Assembly: GCA_026002975.1 (NCBI GenBank) | Contig: BPGJ01000001.1 | Span: 248,001-312,000 of the forward strand | Direction: 5' to 3' | From: Acidimicrobiia bacterium | GTDB lineage: Bacteria; Actinomycetota; Acidimicrobiia; Spongiisociales; ZC4RG35 | DNA length: 64,000 nt | Shown: one piece after another, positions 17,305-26,693 of the stretch | How positions within the stretch are numbered: position 1 is the stretch's first letter | How the letters are laid out: every line of letters begins with the position of its first letter | Made by a program: the position numbers and the translations under genes | The notes under the pieces: generated by a model | Seen by the model: the letters and a program-made list of their open reading frames with translations, nothing else | Database searches by the model: none | Told to the model about the DNA's origin: nothing

Positions 17305-18095
17305 GTACCGAGGAAGCGCAGATCGGACAGGGTGGCCAGCGGCGGTTCGAACACAGAAGACAACCCCTCGGGTCCCGGCGGATGCCGCAGGTCCACGAAG
17401 AACCGATACCTCCAGGCTTCTTCCGCCGGCCGCGACTCGATCCGGGTGAGGTTGGCTCCCCTCAGGCCCAGTTCGGTGAGTGCCAGCGCCAGAGCTCCGG
17501 GCTGGTGTTTGGTGGTGAACGCAATCGAGGTCTTGTCGGCTTGGGGGTCGATGGGCTGTGGGCCTGCGGCCACCACCACGAACCGGGTGGTGTTGTGCTC
17601 CCGGTCCATCACGTTGCGGGCCAGCACCTCGAGCCCGTAGGGCTCCGCCGCCGCCTCGGGCGCCAGAGCCGCCTCGGTCGGGTCTCCCTTCTCGGCCACC
17701 TCCCGGACCGCGCCCGCGGTATCTCCCGCCGGCACCGGGGTCCACCCTCTGGCAGCTATGGTCGCTTCGGCCTGGGCGAGCGCCTCCGGATGGGACCGAA
17801 CCCGTTCGATCGACCCCAGGTCGGCTCCGGGGAGTCCCAACAGACAGTGCCTCACCTCCACGAGGTGCTCGGCGACGATGTGGGCGTTTCCCGGGAGCAG
17901 CCGGTCGAGGACGGGCAGCACGCTACCGGTCGTCGAGTTCTCGATGGGCAACACCAGCCGGTCTATCCGCCCGGCCCGCAGGGCTTCGAAGGCCGCCACG
18001 AAGGTCGGGAAGCCGACCCGGCGGTGCCCGGGGAACAGCTCCTCGGCTGCTCGGTCCGAATACGAGTGGGTTTCACCCTGATAGCCGATTCTCAT
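17286..18095 (-). CDS. pheA: Prephenate dehydratase
   Basis: Makes phenylpyruvate from prephenate. The 269-residue protein has the catalytic-domain motif PIENSTTGSV (about residue 50) and the substrate Thr in NTTRFVVV. A C-terminal ACT domain contains IESRPAEEAWRYRFFVDL, which binds phenylalanine for feedback inhibition. There is no chorismate mutase domain. The ATG at 18095 is inside the 3' end of the lipoprotein gene. A TAGCCT box 8 nt upstream suggests it also has its own promoter. Confidence 0.95.
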   Translation of the reverse strand: MRIGYQGETHSYSDRAAEELFPGHRRVGFPTFVAAFEALRAGRIDRLVLPIENSTTGSVLPVLDRLLPGNAHIVAEHLVEVRHCLLGLPGADLGSIERVRSHPEALAQAEATIAARGWTPVPAGDTAGAVREVAEKGDPTEAALAPEAAAEPYGLEVLARNVMDREHNTTRFVVVAAGPQPIDPQADKTSIAFTTKHQPGALALALTELGLRGANLTRIESRPAEEAWRYRFFVDLRHPPGPEGLSSVFEPPLATLSDLRFLGTYRAAS

Positions 18096-18498
18096 CGAAG
18101 GCCAGGCTAGGCGAGGTAGCGAGCTCGAAACACACCGCGCTCCACAGAGGGAATCCGGGGTGTGCATACGGAATCTGCGTCGGGTCGAACCCGCCCTCCG
18201 GCCCGGGATCTGGGAAGCTGACCAGACCCTGATCCCGCATGCATTCGGCGTACCTCTCGAGGACCGCACGCGCAGTCCCCTGATCGTCTCCTCCCAGCGG
18301 CAGCTCACCGCAGGCCGCCAGGGCCTCTCGATGGCGAGGATCGAGCGGATCGATGTGCTGCGGATCCACACCCCGCTCCTCCAGGCAGACGGTCGTCGAC
18401 CGTCCGGTGGCCTGGGTCGGCCCGACCGGGACGGCGGTTCGGGGGGTGGCGCAAGCCGCGGCCAGGAGGAGTATGAGCCCCAGTCGCGGACTAGTCAT
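18073..18498 (-). CDS. Small lipoprotein of unknown function
   Basis: The 141-residue protein begins MTSPRLGLILLLAAACATP: a short basic n-region, a hydrophobic core and a lipobox-like AAAC, so lipid attachment at Cys16 is likely. The mature part is small with several cysteines (CLEERG, ACGELPLGG, ECMRDQG, VCFELATS) that could form disulfides. ECMRDQG with PDP nearby resembles uncharacterised actinobacterial lipoproteins. The gene overlaps pheA by 23 nt. Confidence 0.7.
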   Translation of the reverse strand: MTSPRLGLILLLAAACATPRTAVPVGPTQATGRSTTVCLEERGVDPQHIDPLDPRHREALAACGELPLGGDDQGTARAVLERYAECMRDQGLVSFPDPGPEGGFDPTQIPYAHPGFPLWSAVCFELATSPSLAFDENRLSG

Positions 18499-18672
18499 TC
18501 GGAGCGGCCGTCGATTGTCCCTGATCTGCGGCGGCCCGTTCGCTACGGTGTTCGACGCGGGCTGGCCGGGTGTCGCCGCCGGGCCCATGCGGGGCAGGAA
18601 GCGGGATGTGAGCAAGCGTCGAACTTTCCGTCGCAGGTCCGGCGGAGGCACCCGGAGGCGATCCGGGACGGA

Positions 18673-20802
18673 TCACCGCTCCAGGCCGTCGGCCAGGATC
18701 TGCGCCACGTCTCGCACCGTCATGTCTCTGCCCAGCTCCTTCAGGCCGTCGTCGATCATCACGAAGCAGTAGGGGCAGGCCACCGCCACCTCGTCGGCGC
18801 CGGTCGCGGCCGCTTCCTCGGCCCTCTCGGTCTGGACCTTCTTGCCGGTGTGTTCCTCCATCCAGAAGCGTGCACCGCCGGCGCCACAACACAGCGCTCG
18901 GGTGCCGTGGCGGGGCATCTCGACGACCTCGCCGGCCGCCGCCACCGCCCGACGGGGAGCCAGATAGACGTCGTTGTGGCGGCCCAGGTAGCAGGGGTCG
19001 TGGTAGGTGAGCTTCTTCCCGCCAGGAGGCTGGGGGATCCGCCCTTCCTGGAGGAGCTGGGCGAGGAGCTCGGTGTGGTGAACGACTTCATAGTCCCCTC
19101 CCATCTGCGGGTACTCGTTGGCGAGGGTGTTGAAACAGTGGGGACACTGGGTGATGACCTTTTTCACCCCGAACGACTCGAAGGTCTCGATGTTGGCCGC
19201 GGCGAGCTGCTGCCACAGGTACTCGTTGCCTGCCCGCCGGGCCGGGTCGCCGTTGCAGTTCTCGCCCGGCCCCAGGATGGCGAAGTCGATCCCCGCCCGG
19301 TGGAGCAGCCGGGCCAGCGCCACCGTCACCGCCCGGTTTCGGTCGTCGAAGCTGCCGGCGCATCCCACGAACCACAGGTACTCGGCCGAATCGACCCCAG
19401 GCTCACCCAGGATCTTGACCTCGAAGTCCAGCTCCTCGGTCCACGACGCCCGCTGCCGCTGGCTCATCCCCCAGGGGTTCTGTTGGTTCTCCATGGCGAC
19501 GAACGCCTTGCCGAGCTCCGCCGGGAAGTTGGATTCCATGAGGGTGAGGTATCTCCTGACGTCCAGGATCTTGTCGAGGATCTCGATGTCGACCGGACAT
19601 ATCTCGTCGCAGGCCCGACACGTGGTGCACGACCAGACCTCCTCCGGCGTCAGCCGCTCCAACACCGAGTCGGAGGTCACTTCGATGCCGGCGGCGAGGG
19701 AGACCGGAGGGGACACCGGTGGTGTTCCGGTGGCGGCCATCACCTCCCCCACCTTCAGTACCACCTCCCTGGGGTCGAGGGGTTTGCCGGTGAGGTTGGC
19801 GGGGCAGACCGAGGTGCATCGCCCGCAGATGGTGCAGGCGTCGGTGTCGAAGAGCTGCTTCCACGTGAACTCCGGGATGTGGACCGCCCCCACCGATTCG
19901 ATGTCCTCGACCTCCAACAGGTTGGGCATCGCCCTCATCGCCCCCTTGGGTCTTTCTTTGGGCGCGAGGGCGAGGTTCGCCGGGGAGGTGACCATGTGGC
20001 GGAGCTTGGTGGTGGGCAGGGCGATCAGGAAGGCGCAGAACGCACCGGCGTGCACCGTCCACCACACCCGATGCCAAGCGCCGGCCGAAACCGGGTCGAA
20101 CAGGAACGACAGCGGATATCCGACGAACGACCATCTCTCGAATTCGGGTCGCTCCATCCAGGCGATCCTGGCGGCCTCGGTGAGCAGCCCCGTCGCTCCG
20201 ATCAGAGCCAACAGGAACAGCAGCCAGGCGTCCTCGGGCTTGGTCTTGGCCCGCAGCCGCCAAGGCCTCTGCAGGTACCTGCGGACGGCCGCCCAGGCGA
20301 GACCACCCAGGTACACCAACCCGGCCAGGTCGAGCACCGCCGAGTACCCCAGGTAGACGGGCCCGTGCAGGAACTTCCATCCCACGGGAAGCAGATGGTC
20401 GATCTCGAGGGTGACCGTTCCGAGGAACAGGACCAGGAACCCGTAGTAGATCATCGAATGCATCACCCCGGCGGCCGGATCTCGGAGGAGGGTCTTCATC
20501 CGGAGCCCTTCCTCGAGCCGCCGCCACCGGTCTCTCCACCGGCCCCACCGGCTCTCCTCCCCGCCCCGCTCCCAGTTGCGGGCCCTCAACGAGAACAGAG
20601 CGAGGCTGACCCCGATGAACCCGGCGGTGGTCACGTAGAACACCGCCTCGAGGACGAACGGGATGTTCCCGAACACCACCCGTCCGACCTCGGGATGGAA
20701 CTCGCCGGGCAGCTCGCCCAACCACCACAGTCCGATGGTCCCGATGGCGGCCAACGCCCCCAGAGCCGCGATCCCTCTGCTGGCTCTCCTGTTCGTGGTC
20801 AT
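18673..20802 (-). CDS. EtfD-like membrane-bound Fe-S oxidoreductase
   Basis: A 709-residue protein. Five or so N-terminal membrane helices (to about residue 270, heme-type nitrate-reductase-gamma-like) precede two 4Fe-4S motifs, CTICGRCTSVCP and CTTCRACDEICPV. Two CCG domains of the heterodisulfide reductase D type follow (CPHCFNTLANEYP, CCGAGGARFW, CPYCFVMIDD). The same architecture is found in M. tuberculosis Rv0338c (EtfD), which passes electrons from ETF in beta-oxidation to the membrane. Fatty-acid genes elsewhere in the window fit this role. The start overlaps the PRODH stop by 4 nt. Confidence 0.87.
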   Translation of the reverse strand: MTTNRRASRGIAALGALAAIGTIGLWWLGELPGEFHPEVGRVVFGNIPFVLEAVFYVTTAGFIGVSLALFSLRARNWERGGEESRWGRWRDRWRRLEEGLRMKTLLRDPAAGVMHSMIYYGFLVLFLGTVTLEIDHLLPVGWKFLHGPVYLGYSAVLDLAGLVYLGGLAWAAVRRYLQRPWRLRAKTKPEDAWLLFLLALIGATGLLTEAARIAWMERPEFERWSFVGYPLSFLFDPVSAGAWHRVWWTVHAGAFCAFLIALPTTKLRHMVTSPANLALAPKERPKGAMRAMPNLLEVEDIESVGAVHIPEFTWKQLFDTDACTICGRCTSVCPANLTGKPLDPREVVLKVGEVMAATGTPPVSPPVSLAAGIEVTSDSVLERLTPEEVWSCTTCRACDEICPVDIEILDKILDVRRYLTLMESNFPAELGKAFVAMENQQNPWGMSQRQRASWTEELDFEVKILGEPGVDSAEYLWFVGCAGSFDDRNRAVTVALARLLHRAGIDFAILGPGENCNGDPARRAGNEYLWQQLAAANIETFESFGVKKVITQCPHCFNTLANEYPQMGGDYEVVHHTELLAQLLQEGRIPQPPGGKKLTYHDPCYLGRHNDVYLAPRRAVAAAGEVVEMPRHGTRALCCGAGGARFWMEEHTGKKVQTERAEEAAATGADEVAVACPYCFVMIDDGLKELGRDMTVRDVAQILADGLER

Positions 20803-21740
20803 GGCCGAGGGACGATACCTCGGGAGTCGCCGCCCGGCAGGAGAGCCCGCACGAAGAAGACGAGGTTGGCGGGCCTCTCGGCCAGCCTTCGGGTGAGGTA
20901 CGGATACCACTCGGATCCGAACGGCAGGTAGATGCGGAGGTCGTGACCGGCCGCGGCCAGCCGTCCCTGCAGTGGCTCCCGAACACCGTAGAGCATCTGG
21001 AACTCGAAGGGGCCGGTCCGTTCCTTCGCCAGCTCCAGGGTCCTCCGGATCAGGACGTCGTCGTGGGTGGCGATCGCGGGCCGAACCCGCTCGTCCCGCA
21101 TCAGCACCTCCAGCAGCCGAAGGAAGGCGGCCCTCACTTCGGCCCGTCCCTGGAACGCCAGCTCGGGAGGCTCCAGGTAAGCCCCTTTGCACAGCCGGAT
21201 GTGACCCCCCAGCGGGAGGAGACGCTCCAGGTCCTGGGGTGTTCGTTTCAGATAGGCCTGCAGACACACCCCGAGGTTCCCGTGTCGGGCCTGGGTAGAC
21301 GCGTAGAGGTCGACCGTCGCCTGGGTGTAGCGGGAGTCCTCCATGTCGATGGTGACGGTCGTTCCTCGCTCGCCCGCCCTCTCTGCCAAGACGTCGAGCG
21401 CGTCCCGTGTGAACCCGGGGTCGAACACCAGACCGAGTTGGGTGAGCTTGACCGAGATGTTGGCGGGCAGACCCTCCTGCTGGATTCGATCCAACGACGC
21501 TTGATAGGCGGCGAGCGCAGCCTCCGCCATCGGCCGGTCGCGCACCTCCTCGCCCAGCAGATCGAGGGAGACCGACAGGCCCCGATCGGCCAGGTTTCGG
21601 GCGACCCGGATGGCTGCGTCGAGGTCGTCGCCGGCCACGAAGCGACTAGCCAGGGCCCGTCCTGGTGGCGTGCCGGTGATCAGCCGGCGGGTCACCGGGT
21701 TGTGGGTCACCGCCACCACCGCTCGGGTGAAGAGGCTCAC
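20799..21740 (-). CDS. putA: Proline dehydrogenase
   Basis: Oxidises proline to pyrroline-5-carboxylate with FAD. The 313-residue monofunctional enzyme shows the TIM-barrel motifs ISVKLTQLGL, TIDMEDSRYT, QAYLKRT, RLCKGAYLEP, ATHDD and FEFQMLYGVRE. The GTG at 21740 after AAGGATG is preferred over a longer in-frame start, which would reach into proC. The gene follows proC by 4 nt. The matching dehydrogenase pruA is separate at 52-53.7 kb. The symbol follows monofunctional usage; prodh is equivalent. Confidence 0.92.
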   Translation of the reverse strand: MSLFTRAVVAVTHNPVTRRLITGTPPGRALASRFVAGDDLDAAIRVARNLADRGLSVSLDLLGEEVRDRPMAEAALAAYQASLDRIQQEGLPANISVKLTQLGLVFDPGFTRDALDVLAERAGERGTTVTIDMEDSRYTQATVDLYASTQARHGNLGVCLQAYLKRTPQDLERLLPLGGHIRLCKGAYLEPPELAFQGRAEVRAAFLRLLEVLMRDERVRPAIATHDDVLIRRTLELAKERTGPFEFQMLYGVREPLQGRLAAAGHDLRIYLPFGSEWYPYLTRRLAERPANLVFFVRALLPGGDSRGIVPRP

Positions 21741-21744
21741 CGCC

Positions 21745-22556
21745 TCATCCTTCTCCTCGGCCCAGCTCCCGGCTTCGGCGTGCAGCGGCCCGCACCGCGT
21801 CCTCGACCAGCGCCCTGAATCCGCCCTCCTCGAGGACGTGGACCGCGGCGGCGGTGGTACCACCCGGTGAGGTGACGTCGGCCCGTAACTCGGCGGGCGC
21901 CTTGACGATGTCGGTGAGCAGATGACCGGCTCCCCTGATCGTGCGACGGACCAGAGGCCTCGGCGACGTCCCGGGGCAGCCCTTCCCGGATGGCCGCTTC
22001 GATGAGCGCCTCGGCCAGTAGGAACACGTAGGCCGGCCCGGTACCGGAGACGGCGGTCACCGCATCGAGCAGCGACTCCTCCAGCACGTGGACCTCACCG
22101 ACCGCCTCCAGCACCTTGCGCGCCTTCTCGACGTCGGCCGGTCCCACCGACGATCCGGGGGCGATCGCCGTGACCCCCTCGCCGACCAGGGCCGGCGTGT
22201 TGGGCATGGCCCTGACCACCGGGATCCCGGCCAGCGCCTTGCTCGTAGGTGGAGGTGGGTATACCGGCGGCCAGGGAGACCAGCACCTGGCTCGGGTGCA
22301 GCGCTCCTCTCAAGACGGAGACGAGGCCGGCGACGTCGCGGGGTTTGACCGCTACCACCACGATCTCGGCACCGTCCACCGCCTCCCTCACGTCGAGGCT
22401 GCACCGGATCCCGAGCCGCCGTTCGACCTCCGCCCTACGGGTCTCGCGTCGGGCCGCGGCGACCACCCGATCCGGGGCCCAGCCGGCTGCGAGCAGGCCC
22501 GCGGCGAGGGCTTCGCCCATGGCTCCGATACCCAGTATCGCGACCCGGGGGAACAC
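21745..22556 (-). pseudogene. proC: Pyrroline-5-carboxylate reductase, two frameshifts
   Basis: Last step of proline synthesis. The N-terminal part has the NADPH loop ILGIGAMGEALAAGLL and SLAAGIPTSTYE. The middle part, in the second frame, has PVVRAMPNTPALVGEG and the catalytic region AVSGTGPAYVFLLAEAL. The end, in the third frame, has LTDIVKAPAELRADV and SPGGTTAAAVHVLEEGGFRA. One extra base near 22241 and another near 21955 break it. Removing both gives 269 residues, the normal ProC length. The gene looks otherwise intact, so sequence error is plausible. GTG 22556 lies 7 nt after a TAGCCT -10 box built on the udk stop codon. Confidence 0.88.
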
Positions 22557-22569
22557 GCCGGAGAGGCTA
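22557..22569 (-). promoter_or_regulatory. -10 box of a leaderless promoter overlapping a stop codon
   Basis: On the minus strand TAGCCT (22569-22564) precedes the proC GTG by 7 nt. Its TAG is also the stop codon of udk. Confidence 0.5.
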
Positions 22570-23256
22570 GCGCCGGGACCGCTGCCCGATGGCCTCGACC
22601 ACCGAGGCCACCACCTGGGCGTCGATCTCTCCTGGGACGATCAGATCGGCGTAGCGCTTGGAGGGTTCCACGAACCGGAGGTGCATGGGACGCACCGTCC
22701 GGAAGTACTGGTCCAGCACGCTCTCCCAGCTCCTTCCCCGTTCCCGTATGTCCCTCCGGATTCGCCGGGCGAGCCGGACGTCGGGTTCGGCGTCCACGTA
22801 GACCTTGAGGTCCAACGACCTACGCAGCCGGGGATCGGCCAACACCAGGATCCCCTCCACCACCACGATCGGCGCTGGCGGGGTGTAGACCGTCCGGGTG
22901 CTCCGAAGATGGCGAGCGAAGTCGTAGACCGGGCGCTCGACGGCTCGGCCTCTGCGCAGGGCGTCGAGGTGGGCCACGCAGAGCCCCGTGTCGAACGCGT
23001 CGGGGTGGTCGTAGTTGACCCGACAACGTTCCTCGAAGGTCAGTTCCGGCCGGTGGCGGTAGTAGTCGTCGTGACGGACACAGACGACCTCCCCCAACGC
23101 CTCCACCAGCGCCTCGGCCAGGGTGGTCTTCCCGGCTCCCGAACCTCCCGCGATCCCGACCACCAGCACCGGTCCGTCCGGCGAGGACGAGCCGACGGCT
23201 GTGGACGGACCGTCCCCGGGCCGCTTCTCCTCGGCCGTCGACCCAGGTGGGTTCAC
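22567..23256 (-). CDS. udk: Uridine kinase
   Basis: Phosphorylates uridine and cytidine in pyrimidine salvage. The 229-residue P-loop protein has Walker A GIAGGSGAGKTTLAEAL at about residue 33. The substrate segment is HDDYYRHRPELTFEER with NYDHPDAFD, and the lid region RRDIRERGRSWESVLDQY is followed by PSKRYADLIVP. All are in the usual order. The first 28 residues are extra and low in complexity, so the real start could be slightly downstream. Confidence 0.92.
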   Translation of the reverse strand: MNPPGSTAEEKRPGDGPSTAVGSSSPDGPVLVVGIAGGSGAGKTTLAEALVEALGEVVCVRHDDYYRHRPELTFEERCRVNYDHPDAFDTGLCVAHLDALRRGRAVERPVYDFARHLRSTRTVYTPPAPIVVVEGILVLADPRLRRSLDLKVYVDAEPDVRLARRIRRDIRERGRSWESVLDQYFRTVRPMHLRFVEPSKRYADLIVPGEIDAQVVASVVEAIGQRSRR

Positions 23257-23363
23257 GAGGCTACGGCGGCCCGGTTCTCGGCCTGTCCGACGAAACCCAA
23301 GGGATCGCAGCTCACGAGACTCCCGGTTGCTTCGGCCGAACCTAGCCGATGTGACCCCAGAGG

Positions 23364-24107
23364 TCAGCGGCTCATACGGGTCCGCAGCGACCGGATATCG
23401 TCGAACACCCCGGGCACCAGGGTGGTGTTGGCGGGGGCTATCACCTCGCGCATCGGCCGACGGACCTGCTCCGAATCACGGGAGGTGTCGCCCACCGGCT
23501 CGGGATCTTCGCCACGGGAAGGTACATCCTCATCTTCGACCTGTGGCGCCGGTTCCTCCGGTAGGTCGGAGGCCGTCGAGACGAGCCCCAGGCGATGGAG
23601 GTGCTCCAGCAACTTGACGGCGGCATGACGACCCAGACTGGTTTCGAGCCGGTCGAATCCGACCGGCCCGAAAGCCTGCGCCAGGGCGGACCACACCTCG
23701 GGCGGAAGGGTGACCGGCCCGGAGGCGCCCCCCAGGACCAGGGGGCGGTTGGAGACAAGCCCCGCTTCCCTAAGGGCCTGCTCGGCTTCCACGTAGTCTC
23801 GGGCTGCCTCCAGGACCTCGGCCACCGGGAAACCCTCGGCGATCGTCGACGGCTCCCATTGGCCGACCGCGAACACACCGTCGGGCAGCAGCAACAGCTG
23901 GTACAGGGTCTCGACCACCCGGTCCCGGGCGCTGTCGGGCACCCGGGGCCCCACCGGTTCGGCGTCGACGATCCGCCCCTGGTGGAAATACAGAGTCCCT
24001 TTCCGGTCGGGGCCCTCCACGACGAGGGTCGCGGTCTTCTCGGTGATGCGGAGGATCTGGAGCAGGTCGACCACACTCCAGTCGGTGATTCGTCCCTGAA
24101 GGATCAC
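23364..24107 (-). CDS. DUF4388 (PATAN-type) domain protein
   Basis: The N-terminal segment ILQGRITDWSVVDLLQIL begins a DUF4388 domain (about residues 1-100), found in bacterial signalling proteins, including response-regulator relatives. GTLYFHQGRIVDAEP is the second landmark. The rest (to residue 247) is helical and ends in an acidic, Pro-rich stretch with a short basic tail. I start at GTG 24107, which gives the family-typical N-terminus. A longer open frame upstream is low in complexity and does not resemble protein. No output domain is visible. Confidence 0.72.
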   Translation of the reverse strand: MILQGRITDWSVVDLLQILRITEKTATLVVEGPDRKGTLYFHQGRIVDAEPVGPRVPDSARDRVVETLYQLLLLPDGVFAVGQWEPSTIAEGFPVAEVLEAARDYVEAEQALREAGLVSNRPLVLGGASGPVTLPPEVWSALAQAFGPVGFDRLETSLGRHAAVKLLEHLHRLGLVSTASDLPEEPAPQVEDEDVPSRGEDPEPVGDTSRDSEQVRRPMREVIAPANTTLVPGVFDDIRSLRTRMSR

Positions 24108-24172
24108 GGGCGCCCCTGAGCCGACATGAATGGGTCTATCGGCCCACGCTGCCGAAAACTTGAGGGGGGAAC

Positions 24173-24721
24173 TCAGCCCTTCCCCTTCATCGCCCGCTTC
24201 TGCTCCCTCAGCGAGGCGACGTCCTCCCACTCCGCCACGTCGGCGATGGACGGCCAGTCGGCCGCCACCTCTTCCCAGCCGGGCGGTCCCTCCTCCAGCC
24301 GTTTGCCCACCACCCCGACGAAGATGCGAGCCTTGGCCCGGCCGAAACCGGGGAGAGCTTCGAGGCGCCTGAGCAGGTCCTCGCCGTCGGCTGCCGTGCG
24401 CCATATCGCTCCGGCGTCGCCGCCGTACTCCTCTGCGACGACTCGGCACAGCTCCTGTGTCCGCTTGGCCATCGAGGCCGGGAACCGATGGATGGCCGGT
24501 GGTCCCTTGAAGATCTCTACAAGACGATCGGGATCCAGGTTGGCGATGGTCTCGGCGTCGAGGTCGGATCCCAGCCGCTCCCGGAGCAGATAGGGCCCCA
24601 GGAAGGCCCGCTCCATCGGGAACTGCTGGTCCAACAGCATTCCGATCAGCAGCGCCAGCGGATCGTCCGCCAACAGGCGGTTGGCGTCGGGGTTCTCCGT
24701 CCAGGGCAGGGCTTCGGGCAT
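24173..24721 (-). CDS. HhH-GPD-type base excision repair protein (TIGR03252 type)
   Basis: The 182-residue protein has a helix-hairpin-helix with Gly/Pro-rich loop [15 protein letters not shown] (about residue 125), as in DNA glycosylases. The N-terminal segment [20 protein letters not shown] matches the uncharacterised actinobacterial HhH-GPD family TIGR03252. A catalytic Asp at the usual GPD position is not obvious, so glycosylase activity is unproven. ATG 24721 follows TAGATT by 6 nt, a leaderless arrangement. Confidence 0.82.
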   Translation of the reverse strand: MPEALPWTENPDANRLLADDPLALLIGMLLDQQFPMERAFLGPYLLRERLGSDLDAETIANLDPDRLVEIFKGPPAIHRFPASMAKRTQELCRVVAEEYGGDAGAIWRTAADGEDLLRRLEALPGFGRAKARIFVGVVGKRLEEGPPGWEEVAADWPSIADVAEWEDVASLREQKRAMKGKG

Positions 24722-24733
24722 GGGCCGAATCTA
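24722..24733 (-). promoter_or_regulatory. -10 box of a leaderless promoter
   Basis: TAGATT on the minus strand (24733-24728) precedes ATG 24721 by 6 nt. Confidence 0.5.
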
Positions 24734-24796
24734 GTCCCCGCCCACGGTGAGACCCCCAAACGATTTCCGCTAGCTTCCCCGACGGAAAGGAGGACG

Positions 24797-26161
24797 ATGA
24801 ACGAACCCACCCGGATCACCCTGCCCGACCAGGATCTGCCCACCGCCTGGTACAACGTGGTTCCCGACCTGCCTCAGCCACCCCCTCCCGTGCTGCACCC
24901 GGGCACCTTGGAGCCGGTGGGACCCGACGACCTGGCTCCCCTCTTCCCGATGGGGTTGATCGCCCAAGAGGTGACCTCGGAGCGGTGGGTCGACATACCG
25001 GGGCCGGTGCTCGACGTGTACCGGATGTGGCGGCCGACGCCGTTGTTCAGGGCGCGCCGGCTCGAAAAGGCGCTGGGGACACCGGCCCGCATCTACTACA
25101 AGTACGAGGGTGTGAGTCCGGCCGGGTCTCACAAGCCCAACACCGCGGTGGCCCAGGCCTTCTACAACGCCTCGGAGGGAGTGGCCAAGCTGACCACCGA
25201 GACCGGGGCAGGCCAATGGGGTTCGGCTCTGGCGTTCGCCTGCGCGCAGTTCGGTCTCGACTGTGAGGTGTGGCAGGTCCGGGCTTCCTGGGACCAGAAG
25301 CCGTACCGACGGACCATGATGCAGGTCTGGGGCGCCACCGTACACCCGAGCCCGTCGGACGTGACCGAGACCGGCAGGAGGATCCTGGCCGAGGACCCGA
25401 ACAGCCCTGGAAGCCTCGGTATCGCCATCTCCGAGGCGGTGGAGGTCGCCGCCTCCGATCCCAACACCAAGTACGCGCTGGGCTCGGTGCTCAACCACGT
25501 GCTCATGCACCAGACGGTGATCGGGCAGGAGGCCTTGGCTCAGCTCGCCCAGGTGGGCGAAACCCCGGATCTGCTGGTGGGATGCACCGGTGGGGGCAGC
25601 AACTTCGCGGGCCTGTCGTTCCCGTTCCTCCGGGAGAAGTTGGCCGGGCGGATGGACCCGGTGATCCGATGTGTCGAACCGGCAGCCTGCCCCTCCCTCA
25701 CCAAGGGGGTGTACCGATACGACTTCGGGGACACCGCGGGGATGACCCCGCTGGTCAAGATGCACACCCTGGGCCACGACTTCGTGCCGGACCCGATACA
25801 CGCCGGGGGCCTCCGGTACCACGGCATGGCTCCCCTGGTTTCGCACCTCTACGAACTGGGCTTGCTCGAGGCCGAGGCGATCGGCCAGGTCGAGTGTTTC
25901 GAAGCTGCGGTCCTGTTCGCCAGGACCGAGGGGATCATTCCGGCTCCCGAGCCCACCCATGCGCTGGCCGCCGCCATCCGGGAAGCCCGGAGGTGCCGGG
26001 AGTCGGGCGAGGAGAAGGTGATACTCACCGCCCTGTGCGGACACGGCCACTTCGACCTGCGGGCGTACGAACAGTATCTGGCAGGCGAGTTGGTCGACTA
26101 CGACTACCCGGAGGAGAAGGTCAGGCAGGCGATGGAACGGATACCCGCGGTTCCCGCCTGA
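24797..26161 (+). CDS. trpB2: Tryptophan synthase beta-like protein (TrpB2)
   Basis: A PLP enzyme (454 residues) of the TrpB2 group, which makes tryptophan from indole and serine and often acts without TrpA. The PLP lysine lies in [16 protein letters not shown]. The phosphate-binding loop is [12 protein letters not shown], and [15 protein letters not shown] is the TrpB catalytic-Glu region (EAGAGQHG in TrpB1). The long N-terminal extension (about residues 1-95) is typical of TrpB2. A strong AAAGGAGG precedes the ATG. It stands alone, without trpA or trpC. Confidence 0.93.
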   Translation: MNEPTRITLPDQDLPTAWYNVVPDLPQPPPPVLHPGTLEPVGPDDLAPLFPMGLIAQEVTSERWVDIPGPVLDVYRMWRPTPLFRARRLEKALGTPARIYYKYEGVSPAGSHKPNTAVAQAFYNASEGVAKLTTETGAGQWGSALAFACAQFGLDCEVWQVRASWDQKPYRRTMMQVWGATVHPSPSDVTETGRRILAEDPNSPGSLGIAISEAVEVAASDPNTKYALGSVLNHVLMHQTVIGQEALAQLAQVGETPDLLVGCTGGGSNFAGLSFPFLREKLAGRMDPVIRCVEPAACPSLTKGVYRYDFGDTAGMTPLVKMHTLGHDFVPDPIHAGGLRYHGMAPLVSHLYELGLLEAEAIGQVECFEAAVLFARTEGIIPAPEPTHALAAAIREARRCRESGEEKVILTALCGHGHFDLRAYEQYLAGELVDYDYPEEKVRQAMERIPAVPA

Positions 26162-26182
26162 CCCCTCCGGTCGGGTATCAGG
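26157..26182. terminator. Weak hairpin between convergent trpB2 and usp
   Basis: CCTGACCC (26157-26164) pairs with GGG-TA-TCAGG (26173-26182) with a 2-nt bulge, overlapping both stop codons. No U-run is present. Confidence 0.35.
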
Positions 26183-26582
26183 ACCTCGCCTTGACGCACA
26201 GCACCGGCACGGTGGCGTCGTGGAGGATCTCCAAGGCGTTGGAACCCAGCAGCAGCTTCCCTGCAGTGGAGCGACGGCGGATGCCGATGACGATCAGGCC
26301 GGCTTCGTGTTGGGTCACCGCGGCGTTGATGTCCTCCGCCGGGGTGTTACCCCTCACGTATTCGTGGATGTCGTAGGAGACCCCCGCCTCCTGCAAGATG
26401 GCCTCCGCCTTCTCGAGGGCCTCGGCTGCGCTCACGTAGTCGTCTTCGTCTTCGTGGGAACCCCCGACCATCGAGTGGACCACCACCACCCGGGCGTCCC
26501 GCAGCCGGGCTTCCTCGATCCCGGCCCGGAGCGCAGCGTGACCTTCGGGGGTGTCGATGAAACCAACCACCACGCTCTTCAT
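26178..26582 (-). CDS. Universal stress protein, UspA family
   Basis: A 134-residue alpha/beta protein with the family N-terminus MKSVVVGFIDTPEGHAAL. The ATP-loop region IVIGIRRRSTAGKLLLGSNA fits the G-x2-G-x9-G(S/T) motif, and VPVLCVKA closes the fold. The family senses or binds nucleotides under stress; no target is known here. GGAGGGATCGAC sits in front of the ATG at 26582. Confidence 0.9.
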   Translation of the reverse strand: MKSVVVGFIDTPEGHAALRAGIEEARLRDARVVVVHSMVGGSHEDEDDYVSAAEALEKAEAILQEAGVSYDIHEYVRGNTPAEDINAAVTQHEAGLIVIGIRRRSTAGKLLLGSNALEILHDATVPVLCVKARS

Positions 26583-26663
26583 GTCGATCCCTCCTAGCCG
26601 TCCACGACGAACGCTAACCGCTCCCAAAACCGGGTAGCCACGGACTTTGGTCCCTTCTGGGTC

Positions 26664-26688
26664 GGGGGACCGGGGTCACCGGTCCCCC
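26664..26688 (-). terminator. GC-rich hairpin after the HU gene
   Basis: A perfect 10-bp stem GGGGGACCGG (26664-26673) with CCGGTCCCCC (26679-26688), 5-nt loop, just downstream of the HU stop. No U-tract follows. Confidence 0.6.
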
Positions 26689-26693
26689 CAGCA

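Noticed and set aside
18160-20931. Plus-strand open frame of over 900 codons
   Set aside because: It is antisense to the EtfD-like and neighbouring genes, is His/Gly/Arg-rich and has no motif. GC-rich third positions create such frames.
23257-23363. tRNA or small RNA gene in the gap between udk and the DUF4388 gene
   Set aside because: No cloverleaf arms, CCA-type acceptor or known RNA motif could be found by eye.
26157-26182. Strong intrinsic terminator between trpB2 and usp
   Set aside because: Only a bulged stem without a U-run is present, so I kept it as a weak candidate only.
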